From the NCBI GenBank assembly GCA_026724425.1, contig JAIUCV010000005.1, positions 36,305,784 through 36,369,783 on the forward strand: 64,000 nt of DNA, in the 5' to 3' direction. This DNA is from Erythrophleum ivorense. Lineage: Eukaryota > Streptophyta > Magnoliopsida > Fabales > Fabaceae. Shown in pieces: positions 38,101 through 48,552 of this stretch. Made by a program: the position numbers and the translations under genes. Under the pieces are notes generated by a model. The model was not told the DNA's origin. It ran no database searches and saw only the letters and a program-made list of their open reading frames with translations. Numbering within the stretch: position 1 is the stretch's first letter; every line of letters starts with the position of its first letter.

Positions 38101-39156
38101 CGAAAAAAGAAAAAACAAAAAAACAAAGATCATACTAATAAAAAAAACAACAAATGAAAGAAAAAAAATGGTAAGAAAAAGAGGGGAAAAATTGGAAAGA
38201 CAAAGGAAAGTAAAATTATCTTTTTTTTTAGCAAATTGAAACACAATCAACTAATTTTAAAATCGTTTTGTTTACTAAAAGGAAAGGTAAATTTTAATTT
38301 CTTAGTCTTTTCGAAAAAAAACAAAACAAAACAAAATAAATAAAAAAAAACAAAAAAAAAACAAACAAACCAAAAAATAATAATAATTAAAAAGAATGAA
38401 AAATTAGCAAAAGACGAAATAATAAAAAATAAACGACAATAAAAAACAAAACAAAACAAAAAACCAAAGACAACAACAAACAAACAAAAAATAACAAAAT
38501 CAATCAAAAATTAAACAAAATAAATAAATATAAACGACAAAAAAAAAATAAAACAAACAAAAATAAACAAAACAAAACATCAACCAAATTCAAGTTTAAT
38601 CGAACTATGTGGACTTTGATCCTTCTTGAAAGGTACGTAGGCCCTAGGCTTTCATCCTAGGTCAAGTCCGTCCATGTAAATAAAATATTTTTCTTTTAAT
38701 TTCTTTTCTTTCCCTTTTTTAATTCTCGAATTTCTTTTCTATTTTATTTTAAAATTGATTTCCCTTCTTTTTCTACTTTTATTTTATTTTCTTTAATTTC
38801 TTTATTCTTATTTTGCATGTGATTCGTAGGGAGAGTTAAAATAAAATTTAGGCCATTTTATTTTTGCACGACTAACTTAGGGTAACCGTTCTTAGTAACG
38901 GGTGTAGAGGGGTGCCTAACACCTTCCCCACTCACAAACGACTCCTGGACCCATTTTCTGGTTCATAGATCATTTTTCAAATAAAAAGGCTTTTCTAAAG
39001 TTTTGCCTTTTAAAAATTAAAATTTTGGTGGCGACTCCTGAACCCATTACCCTATTTATTATGCTTATTTCAATTTAAATTTCGTTTTTCGATTTCATTC
39101 GAAATTAAGTGAATTGAGAAAAAAGGCGCCACGCGGTCGCATTTTTGGGTGTGACA
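35197..39156 (+). repeat. Complete 3' LTR of the nested element, about 3.96 kb
   Basis: Runs from TGTGAACACC to GTGTGACA. It contains an A-rich low-complexity start (35220-35700), a GC-richer part with promoter-like exon character (35750-36450), pyrimidine-rich sequence (37290-37390), an about 1 kb A-rich strand-asymmetric tract (37590-38580) and a GC-richer end (38880-39156). Open frames inside (36006-36218, 37548-38507 minus) are products of this composition, not genes. Confidence 0.75.
37590..38580. repeat. A-rich strand-asymmetric low-complexity tract
   Basis: About 1 kb in which the plus strand is overwhelmingly A with scattered C, G and few T (many aacaaa, aaataa and aaaaga words). The complementary strand yields four long Phe/Leu-rich open frames that are composition artefacts. 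Confidence 0.9.
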
Positions 39157-39161
39157 ACTAT

Positions 39162-39605
39162 TTTCATCATTTCAATCATGCTTTTGAATCTCTTGGACCC
39201 AACTCTCTATCTACTTACTACTCCTCCTTCGCTCCTTCCAACACTGATTCTCTTTGGTATTTGGATACCGGTGCCACAAACGATATGACGGTTGATCTTT
39301 CCAACCTCAATCTACATTTTGATCCTTATATGGGTACTGATCCGGTTCGTGTTAGTGGTGGTGGCTCTCTATCTATTCATTATCATGGCACTGGCGACCT
39401 ACCAACACCTTTTGGCAAATATCTCTTCTCTCAATTCTTACATGTTCCATCCATTACTAAAAATTTGATCTCAGTGTGTCAATTTTGTAGAGATAATGAT
39501 GTTTATTTTAAGTATCATGCTGACTTTTTTCTTTTAAAGGACTCCAAAACAGGGGCATTACTTCTTCGAGGACCCAATCACAACAATATGTACCCAATAG
39601 CAGCT
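39162..39605 (+). pseudogene. Copia gag C-terminus and aspartic protease
   Basis: Continues the copia polyprotein after the first insertion (NYFHHFNHAFESLGPN). The protease active site DTGA is at 39264-39275 (WYLDTGATNDMT), followed by the flap-region VSGGGSLSIHYHGTGD and FLHVPSITKNLISVCQF, the pre-integrase border. The frame is open up to the gypsy insertion at 39606. The upstream residues read in this frame before 39157 come from the nested LTR. Confidence 0.9.
39601..39605. repeat. Left target-site duplication of the gypsy element (cagct)
   Basis: The right copy at 48548-48552 reads caact, one G-to-A transition away. Confidence 0.8.
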
Positions 39606-42368
39606 TGTAACAACCAAAAATTGCTGAAATTTTTGAAATCCTGAAATTTTTCTAAGTCTGCTAGCTATAACGAGAAATGACCTAACTATAGCAAACGTAC
39701 CTGTTTGCTATAGCCAGAAATGGTCTAGCTATAATGAAAATGCTTCCAGCTATAGCGAGTTCAAGCATCTCATACAAAAACTAAGGGGTTCCTCACAATA
39801 GCATGCGCCGTAGATAAAACAAGGGTTTGGGACTGATGCGTGCTCATCATAGCGATGGTTATTTTTTGCTATAGCGAGAGTTAGTCCAGAAAAGTGTGAA
39901 AAATGAGAATTTTACTTCTTAAAGCATCCAGATCTTTTCCTTTTCTTCTAACCGACCTAAGCTTCGTCCAAAACAAAGAAAAAGGCTTGAGAGAAAGAAA
40001 GAAACCAAAAGAAGCTAAGAGAGAATGAGGGAAACCAAGAAAGAAAGGTAAGAACCTTCAAAGATCTTCATGTTTCTTCTTCTTGATTTTACTCTTATCC
40101 TTCTAAGTTTCCTTTCCATGGGTGATTAAGTAAGATAGCTCTGTTCTGACTTAGAATAAGCAAGAAATCCTTGAATTAAAGTGTGATAAGTTAAGAAATG
40201 TAAAGGAAGTAGAAAAAGAGTTAGTGAAATTAAAGAGGGAGAAAACTAGGAGTTTTTATATACTTTGTAGGGTTTTCTTTGATAAAGAACCTCCTAACCT
40301 TGTGAGTGTTTATTTGAGTTATAAGAGAGTAGTTTTATGCTTTTTGTTGTGTCTAGGCTCAAGAGAATCGGCTCCATCTAGTTGTGGTGTTAAGATCAAG
40401 AAAGATAAAGAGAAATTGAAAGGGAAAACTTGTGTTGGCTTGTAAGGTAGCTCTCCACTCTTTCTTGTTGCATTCTTGGATGTGTAATAGTCATTGTATG
40501 CTTGTGTATATGCTTGTATTGTGAGACATGTCATTCGATGTTGCCTTGATGCATTGGTACCAATATGCTTATATTTTGTGTTGTGAAAATTGCTTGAGTA
40601 AAGTAGTGCCAAAAGTCCCATATAATGGGTGAGGTATGGCCAAAAGTCCTTAAAAATAGATGAGACAAGGCCAAAAGTCTCATAACTGAATGAGGCCAAG
40701 TCAAAAGGCCCTAAACCAAGGGTGAGGCCATCCAAAAGCCCCTAAAATCGGGTAAGGCTAGACCAAAAGTCCCTAAAGCTTATTCTTAATATTGATATGA
40801 TATTCATGGCATGTAAATCATATGTTGTATGATTATGAATGGTTAGATACCTATTTGCCTGCTTTGACTTATTTATATGCCTTGATTGCTTCCTTAAATG
40901 AATGTATGAGCTACTGAGATTTCATGAATCTCACCCCCTTTTCTCTCCTGTCTCATATGGTTCAACTAGAGCTCAAGAGCCTAAGAGTGGAGGCCATGAG
41001 GCATAGATGGCCCTTTTTGACACTTTTGCATACTTTTGCATAATTTGATGTATAAGAAAGCCAAAGTGTTCATGTATACATATTCTTTTTGAGATGTAAA
41101 TGCTTAAGTAAGTGTAAAAGTATGTATCAATGATGTATGATTCATGTACGGAACCAAAGTAATGAAATTATGAGATTTGGCTCCTTTGTGGCTTGTATGT
41201 AGTAGTATATTTTTGCCCGTAGCATAGCGAGTTTGAGATGTATGATGATATGGACCACTTAGGCGTTTCATATATACTATGTTTATACTTTAAAACTTGC
41301 CCAAGAGGTGCTAGAGCATGTAGAAGACCATTTACCCCTATTTTGAACCATTTATGGTGTTAAAACCGTCAAATTTGTGAGCTATATTAAAGTATAACCA
41401 AATAAGCTCTTCTTGATATGAAATTTGGCATACATCTAGGGTTTGTTGAGAGCTTCTTGGGAAGTTAAAGTGGGTAATATTTAAAGATCTAGGGAATATT
41501 TGGTGAATTGTTAAAGTTAAGAAATTTTAATGGTTTTGGTTAGTGCACTATTACCATAAGTTTGAAAATGAATTTGTGTCATTCATAGACCAAACGATGT
41601 CCAATTGTCATGAAATTTTATTGACATAAATTAGACATCTACAGTGACCTATACCAATTGAAATACCTTAATTAGAGATCTGTAGAGGGAGAAATAACTT
41701 TCTGAAATTCTGTGTCAGCATTAGGGAAGCCATCTAACCTTCGTTACTGTTCCATCAATTTTAGAGGTCCAAGGGGCACTGAAATAATCTGAACTTATTT
41801 TTTGTCTCTATTTAACATCTGTAAATTTTCAAATTGGTATAATTTGCCTATATTAGATTTTTGGGGAATTATTTATGAATTTTTGAAGTTCATGACAGCA
41901 AGCTGCACTAGTATCAGGAATAGCTGGACCTTTGTCTCTTTTTCGATATCAAATATGGTCCAAACACTAAGATTATGGTTTAGAATTATTTTTAGTATAA
42001 AGCTAACATCCAAAGCTTTTCAGAAATCTATGGTTTTCTTGATTCCTATTTTTCTAGAATTAGTTATGATTTTCTAAAGTTAAAGCTAAAAATTTGACTT
42101 TTGGGCCTATTTGAAAAATTGCACTTTCTTGGTTTTTAGCTACATATCCATGGTTTATAGGTTATTTGAGGCTATGTATGAGTTTTATGAATGAAGTTTG
42201 AATAGAGATTGTGATTAATGGATCCACGAGACCCACGGGACAAAGTATGACCAATTAAACTCCGACTTAAAGCAGTAAAATGCCACGACTTTTGTCATTT
42301 TCTTTAGGAATCATATGGAATCAAGCCTAAGCAGAGTCTAGTTAGGATTAATGTATTATAGTGTTACA
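39606..42368 (+). repeat. Gypsy 5' LTR, full length
   Basis: 2763 bp. It contains repeated GCTATAGC-type words (39660-39900), exon-like purine-rich sequence around 39960-40450 and a minisatellite (40606-40776). It shares about 1.3 kb (41066-42368) with the 3' LTR at roughly 92 percent identity by hand in the part I compared. Confidence 0.9.
40606..40776. repeat. Minisatellite in the gypsy 5' LTR
   Basis: Five imperfect units of about 30-38 bp, each centred on gccaaaagtccc followed by a g-g-t-g-a-g-g-like phrase. Units are diverged from each other. Confidence 0.8.
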
Positions 42369-42372
42369 TTTT

Positions 42373-42384
42373 TAGTATCAAAGC
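42373..42384 (+). other. Gypsy primer-binding site, mutated
   Basis: TAGTATCAAAGC, the initiator tRNA-Met-type site TGGTATCAGAGC with two G-to-A changes, 4 bp after the 5' LTR. Confidence 0.75.
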
Positions 42385-42536
42385 AAAGGTTCAAGCATTT
42401 TTGCTCATTGTTGGGCTCTTGAATGGTTTGAATCGCTTGTGTTTGGTGTGAATTGCCATGGAAGTAGTAGCATATATATGCATATGTGCTTGTGATATAA
42501 TTGTGAACTGAGAATTGCTACTTCTTTTCAGAGAAG

Positions 42537-44060
42537 ATGGTTGAGATTAGACAGGACAGGGGTAGAGGCAGGCCACCCAGGGCTCAGAGAGTTGAGCCAG
42601 AGGTTTCGGTTAGACCTGAGGATCCTCTGCGGACCATCATGGAGAGACTTGACCGGTATAAGACCATGACGGGCCAGCACTAGGAGATGCTGGAACAGCA
42701 GAGGTATATTGTCCAACAACAACATGATATGATCATGCATTTGTAAGATACCCTGACTAGGCAAGAAGAAGCCAAGAGAGAAGCCCCTGTACCTCAGCCA
42801 TCCACATCTGGCATTCCACCTGCACCTCCTTAGGAGCCTGCTGCTACTTAGACCCAGACGCCTATCTAAAAACTATTAAAGCAGTTTAGGTAGAACAGTC
42901 CACCCTCGTTTGATGGGGAGTTGGATGCGAATAAAGAAAGGCTTAGGTTATGGAGTCGGAGAAAATATTATCGGTAATGGATTGCACCACAAAGCAGAAA
43001 GCTCAGCTAGCCACTTTCATACTACAAAAGGAAGCTAATAGGTGGTGACGTAGCACAAAACCCCTTATGGAGACTAAGAACATACTAATCACTTAGGAAA
43101 GTTTCATGGTCAAATTTTATGAGAAATATTTTCCTAGTTCTGTGAGAAAGAAGAAAGAAATAAAATTTATGAGTTTGAGACAGACAGATGATATGACTGT
43201 AGACCAATATGTGGTCAAGTTCATTGAGTTGTCTCGGTATTCCTCTTACCTCCAGCGGTATGATGATGAACCTTGGAGATATGAGCAGTTTGAGATTAGG
43301 TTGAAGCCCCTGATTAGTGATAGAGTTACTCCATAGTGGATCAGGAAGTTTAATACCCTTGTGGAGGTCAGTAGGGTGATTGAGACGAATCTGCGAGCTA
43401 TCATGCTTGCTGTGGCTACAGCTCAGAAGGGGGCTTTGGAATTGAAAAGACCGAGACCAGAAGAGGGTTCTAGTATGACACCTAGCGCTAAGAGGAGAGG
43501 CAAAGGGCCCTGGAATAGAAGGCCACAGCGGGACAAGTTGATGCTGCCTCTTCAAAACCAGTCATCCTTCCAGTAGTCTCTGGTGACATGTTTTAAGTGT
43601 GGGAAGTCAGGAAACATTGCTAAAAGCTGTCCCCAGATAGATACAGCGCCTCCTCCTAGGCAGTAAACCCAGGACCGAGTGTTTGCCCTTACTTAGCAGG
43701 AAGCCAGTGCATCCCTCAATTTGATTTGAGGTACGCTAATAGTGAATGGCTTTCCTGTAGTTGCTATGTTTGATTCGGGTGCTAGTCACTCATTTATATC
43801 CTATGATTGTGTGAGGCAATTGGGTTTGGCTGTTAGTGTCTTGCCATTTGATTTATCTGTCACTACACCCACTGGAGGCCACGTGGTTACTTCCTATACT
43901 TATTTGAATGTCACTGTTTAGTTCAATCATTGTCATACCACTATTGATTTGATGTATATGTCTTTCCATGATATTGATTTGATTATTGGTATGAACTGGT
44001 TGGCCGCGAATAATGCGGTACTTGATTGTGAACATCGAACCATTTTCCTACCTACTTGTG
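42537..44060 (+). pseudogene. Gypsy gag and protease, with many stops
   Basis: ATG 42537 (MVEIRQDRGRGRPPRAQR) starts gag. The central gag region is at 43106-43336 (MVKFYEKYFPSSVRKKKE), a zinc knuckle at about 43589-43630 (CFKCGKSGNIAKSC, whose His is Asn), and the protease active site DSGASHSF begins at 43772. Stops interrupt gag at several CAG or TGG positions, for example 42681, 43334, 43574. Confidence 0.85.
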
Positions 44061-44159
44061 GGACCATACCTAGGGTATGAGCTAAGTTATCATTTGTGAC
44101 TACTACCCAAACTGAGAGGCATTTAGAGTATGGATGTCAAAGATTTCTAATCTTTTTCT

Positions 44160-45800
44160 CTATTTAGGTTGAGGAAAAGGAAGGAATAGAGGAGATCCCA
44201 TTTTTCAGGGAATTCTCGAAGGTTTTTCCTAAAGATTTTAATTTTAGAGGTCTACCCCCTGAGAGAGAGTTAGAGTTCTCTATAGACATAGTGCCTGGGG
44301 TTAGACCGGTGTCCAAGACTCCTTATACGATGGCTCTCGCCAAGCTTGCTGAGTTGAAAAAGTAGATAGAAGAATTGTTAGAGAAAGGGTTTATCCGGAC
44401 ACTCCTTATACGATGACTCTCGCCAAGCTTACTGAGTTGAAAAAGTAGATAGAAGAATTGTTAGAGAAAGGGTTTATCCGCCCTAGTGTTTCACCTTGGG
44501 GAGCTCTGGTGTTATTTGTGAGAAAGAAAGATGGTAGCTTACGGTTGTGTATTGATTACAGAAAGTTGAATAAAGTTACCATTAAGAACAAATATCCTCT
44601 TCCTAGAATTGATGATTTGTTAGATCAATTAGCAAGGGCATCGGTGTTTTTCAAGATAGATCTTAGATCTGGGTACCACCAGTTGAGAGTGAGAATTGAA
44701 GACGTCTCTAAGATGGCCTTCAGAATGATATATAGGTACTATGAGTTCCTTGTGATGCCATTCGGGCTGACGAATGTGCCTACTGTGTTCATAGATTACA
44801 TGAACAGGGTATTCAAATTGTATCTAGATCAGTTTGTGGTGGTCTTCATTGATGATATCCTAGTGTACTCCAGATCCTTTGAAGAGCACGGAGGCATTTG
44901 AGATTAGTCCTAAAGACCTTGAGAGAGAAAAGGTTGTATGCCAAACTTAATAAATGTGAGTTTTGGCTAACCGATGTGAGATTCTTAAGTCATGTGATCT
45001 CACGAGACGGGGTCGTGGTTGATCCCTATAAAGTTGAGGCTATATTACAGTAGGATAGACTTAGAATGATCACCGAGGTTAGAAGCTTCCTAGGTTTGGC
45101 AGGGTACTATAGACGGTTTATTCAGGGCTTTTCTCAGATGGCCTTACCACTGACGAGGCTAACGAGGAAAGAGATACTTTTCGTGTGGGATGATAGATGT
45201 GAGAGGAGTTTCCAAAAGTTGAAACTCTGTTTGACCACTGCCCTTGTACTGATTATCCCTGACCCTAGTGAACTATATGTGTTGATGCAGCAAGGTAGAG
45301 TAGTGGCATATGCCTTTAAGCAGTTGAGGCCTCATGAGGAGAATTATCCTACGCATGACCTGGAGTTAGCCGCGGTAATTTTTGCTCTTAAAATTTAGAG
45401 ACACTATCTGTATGGTGCTACCATAGAGATTTATAGTGACCACAATAGTCTAAAATACCTGTTTGACCAGAAGGAACTTAATATGAGATAGAGGAGATGG
45501 ATGGAGTGCCTAAAAGACTATGATTATATGTTGAAATACTATCCGAGTAAGGCCAACGTAGTAGCCGAATCCCTGAGTAGGAAATCCATCCATATAGCCC
45601 ATATGATGGTTAGGGAGCAAGAGCTCCTAGAGAAATTCAGAAATATGAACCTCTCTTGTCAGGTGGTATCGGGTAAATTGTATATGAGTGAAACTCGAAT
45701 TGAGAATGTATAGAGAACCCAGATCTTAGATGCCTAGAGAGAGGATGAGTTTCTGAGACGGATCAGGAATGAGATTTTCTAAGGTAAGACCTCAAATTTC
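44160..45800 (+). pseudogene. Gypsy reverse transcriptase and RNase H
   Basis: Reverse transcriptase core at 44458-44901 is open: IDYRKLNKVTIKNKYPLPR, FFKIDLRSGYHQ, PFGLTN and catalytic FIDD at 44845-44856. The connection and RNase H follow (SFLGLAGYYRRFI, YAFKQLRPHEENYPTHDLEL, at 45066-45713) with TAG stops at 45054, 45396 and 45488. An 83-bp tandem duplication at 44318-44483 precedes the core and shifts the frame. Confidence 0.92.
44318..44483. repeat. 83-bp tandem duplication inside the gypsy reverse transcriptase
   Basis: Copies at 44318-44400 and 44401-44483, starting actccttatacgatg. Two G/A differences separate them. Both carry the same TAG in the Gln position of LKK-Q-IEELLEKGFI, so that stop was present before the duplication. 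83 is not a multiple of three, so the frame is broken. Confidence 0.93.
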
Positions 45801-45829
45801 AAGGTGTCTAAGGATGGTATGATAATATA

Positions 45830-46985
45830 CCAAGATAGAATCTGTGTGCCTAATCAGAATGAATTGAGAGAAAGCATTTTAGAATATGCACATAAGAGTA
45901 AATATACTATCCACCCAGGTGCTACCAAGATGTATCAGGATTTGAAAAAAAAAATTTAGTGGCCAGGGATGAAGAATGATGTGACGAGTTACGTGGCTAG
46001 ATGCCTAGTATGTCAGAGGGTAAAAATAAAATATCAAAGACCAGTTGGGTTGTTGTAACCTCTAGATATCCCTGAGTAGAAGTGGGATAGTATAGTCATG
46101 GACTTTGTTATGGGGTTACCCAGAACATCCTCTGGACACGATGTTATTTAGGTAGTTGTGGATAGACTGACGAAATTTACACACTTTTTAGCTATCAAGG
46201 CTACTCATACACTGGATAGATTAGCCCAATTGTATATCCAAGAGATAGTGCGACTTCACGGAGTATCCAGTAGTATAGTTTCGGATAAAGACCCTAGGTT
46301 TACATCGAACTTCTAGAGATCATTGCAGCATGCCTTAAGGACCAGGTTACAATTTAGTACTGCATATCACCCCCAGACAGATGGTTAAACTGAGAGGACT
46401 ATCCAGACCTTGGAAGACATGTTGAGGACATGTGTGTTAGAAATGAGGGATAACTGGGATGCGTATTTACCGCTAGCAGAGTTTGCAAATAATAATAGTT
46501 ACCATTTTAATATTCAGATAGCCCCTTATGAGGCTTTGTATGAGAGAAAGTACAGATCCCCTCTGTGCTAGGTTGAGCCAAGTGAGAGAAGCATGATAGG
46601 ACCTGAGATTGTGGACCAAACCACCCGACAAATAGAATTGATTAGAAAGAAACTCCTTAGACCCAAAGTAGGTAGAAAATCTATGCCGATAAGAGAAGAA
46701 GGCCGTTAGAATTTGAGATTGGAGACCACGTGTTCATTCGAGTATCTCCAGTGATGGGGGTGGATCGGTCAATGAGGGTAAAGAAACTCAGTCCTAGGTA
46801 TATTAGTCCATTTGAAATCCTTAAGAAAATTAGACCCGTGAGTTATCGGATAGCCTTACCTCCTAACCTAGCCCATTTTCACGGTGTTTTTCATATCTCC
46901 TAATTGAAAAAGTACTCACCAGACCCTTCACATGTCATAGAATATAAGCATGTGTAATTGCAAGAAAATCTTTCCTATGTAGTGA
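45830..46985 (+). pseudogene. Gypsy integrase
   Basis: Zinc-binding region (HKSKYTIHPGATKMYQ, RCLVCQRVK near 46000), catalytic core (KWDSIVMDFVMGLP, TKFTHFLAIK, VSDKDPRFTS, TAYHPQTDG, LAEFANNNSYH) and the C-terminal GPY-like region (LSPRYISPFEILKK, PPNLAHFHGVFHIS). About a dozen stops lie at CAA/CAG/TGG positions. Confidence 0.9.
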
Positions 46986-47137
46986 AACCGGAAAGAATTG
47001 TGGATGCTAAGCTGAAATAGCTGAAAAACAAGAACATTCCTCTGGTAAAAGTGATCTGGAGAGGTTTGACATCTAAGGAAGCAACCTAGGAATTAGAGGA
47101 TGAAATGAGGCAAAAATATCCAGAGTTATTCCCTTGA
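46986..47137 (+). pseudogene. Integrase-linked chromodomain
   Basis: PERIVDAKLK, NIPLVKVIWRG and ELEDEMRQKYPELFP match the C-terminal chromodomain of Tekay/Del chromoviruses, which directs integration into particular chromatin. One TAG replaces Gln and one replaces Trp of the ATWELE motif. The original stop TGA is at 47135-47137. Confidence 0.85.
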
Positions 47138-47187
47138 GGTATGTATTTAAATTTCGAGGACGAAATTTCTTTTAAGGGAGGTAGAAA

Positions 47188-48547
47188 TGTAACAACAAAA
47201 AATTACTAAAATTTCTAAGCTCTGTCAAAGTATGACCAAATATGCTTATGTATACATATTCTTTTTAAGATATAAATGCTTAAGCAAGTGTAAAAGTATA
47301 TATCAATGATGTATGATCCATGTACGGAACCAAAGTAATGAAATTATGATATTTGGCTCATTTGTGGCTTGTATGTAGTAGTGTACTTTTGCCCGTAGTA
47401 TAGTGAGTTTGAGATGTATGATGATATAGACCATTTAGGCATTTCATATATGCTATGTTTATGCTTTAAAACTTGCCCAAGAGGTGCTAGAGCATGCAGG
47501 AGACCATTTATCCCCATTTTGAACTATTTATGGTGTTAAAACTGTTAAATTTGTGAACTCTGTCAAAATATGACCAAATGAGCTCTTTTTGATATGAAAT
47601 TTGGCATGCATCTAGAGTTTGTTAAGAGTTTCTTAGAAAGTTAAAGTGGGTAATATTTGGAGGTTTGAGGAATATATGGCGAATTGTTGAAGTTAAGAAA
47701 TTTTGATGGTTTTGGTTAGTACACTGTTACCATAGGTCCGAAAATGAATGTGTCATTCATTGACCAAACGGTGTCCAATTATCATGAAATTTTATGGGCA
47801 TAAACTAGACATCTATATGACCTATAACAATTAGAAGTACCTCAATTGGAGGTCTGTAAAGGGAGAAATAACTTTCTGAAGTTCTGTATCAGTATCAGTA
47901 TCAGGGAAGCCATCTGACCTTTGTCACTATTCCATCAGTTTTCAAGATCCAAGGCCCATTGAAATGATTTGATCTTATTTTTTTCCTCTATTTAACATCT
48001 GTAACTTTCCAAATTGATATAGTTTACCCAGATTGGATTTTTGAGGAATTAGTTATGAATTATTGAAATTCATGATAGCAAGCTATACCAGTACCAGGGA
48101 CAGCCTGACCTTTGTCTCTTTTTTGATGTCAAACATGGTCCAAACGCTGAGATTGTGATTTGAAATTATTTTTATATAAAGCTAACATCTAGATATTTCT
48201 AGAAATTTATGGTTTGCTTGATTCTCATTTTTCTAGAATTAGTTATGATTTTCTAAAATTAGAGCTAAAAATCTGACTTTTGGGCCCATTTGAGAAATTA
48301 CACTTTCTTAGTTTTTGGCTACATATCTGTGGCTTATGGGTTATTTAAGGCTATGTATGAGTTGTATGAATGGAGTTTGAGTAGAAATAGTGATTAATGG
48401 GTCCACGAGACCCACGGGGCAAAGTATGACCAGTTAAACCCCAACTTAAAGCAGTAAAATGCCACGACTTTTGTCATTTTTTTAAAGAATCATATAGAAT
48501 CAAGCCTGAGCAAAGTCTAGTTGGGATTAATATATTATGGTGTTACA
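47188..48547 (+). repeat. Gypsy 3' LTR with internal deletion
   Basis: 1360 bp; lacks about 1.4 kb corresponding to 39660-41065 of the 5' LTR. The gap is bridged by about 26 bp (47220-47245) that closely resembles 47558-47583 further inside the same LTR. Confidence 0.9.
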
Positions 48548-48552
48548 CAACT

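Larger units (their letters stand above)
35025..39156 (+). mobile_element. Rearranged long-LTR retroelement nested in copia gag
   Basis: The element is flanked by actat. It begins TGTAAACACCATATTTTG and ends GGTGTGACA. A second, better preserved start TGTGAACACCGTATTTTG lies at 35197, preceded by a polypurine tract (aaagagggg). The parsimonious reading is a short 5' LTR stub (about 25 bp from 35025), a deletion joining it to the last about 140 bp of internal sequence, and a complete 3' LTR of about 3.96 kb. Such long LTRs with this terminus are seen in gypsy Tat/Ogre-like elements, but no domain is left, so the lineage is a guess. Confidence 0.8.
39606..48547 (+). mobile_element. Ty3/gypsy chromovirus (Tekay/Del-like) nested in the copia protease region
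   Basis: Both ends read TGTAACAAC...GTGTTACA. LTRs are 39606-42368 (2763 bp) and 47188-48547 (1360 bp). Primer-binding site at 42373, gag, protease, reverse transcriptase, RNase H, integrase and a C-terminal chromodomain follow in gypsy order; polypurine tract aagggaggtagaaa at 47174-47187. Long LTRs plus this chromodomain point to Tekay/Del. The coding region is riddled with transition-type stops and cannot be active. Confidence 0.95.

Noticed and set aside
37548..38507. Long Phe/Leu-rich minus-strand frames resembling membrane proteins
   Set aside because: They are the complement of the A-rich tract and have no conserved feature.
39114..39156. First residues of the frame that runs into copia protease
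   Set aside because: They are encoded by the end of the nested LTR; copia sequence starts only after the target duplication at 39157-39161.
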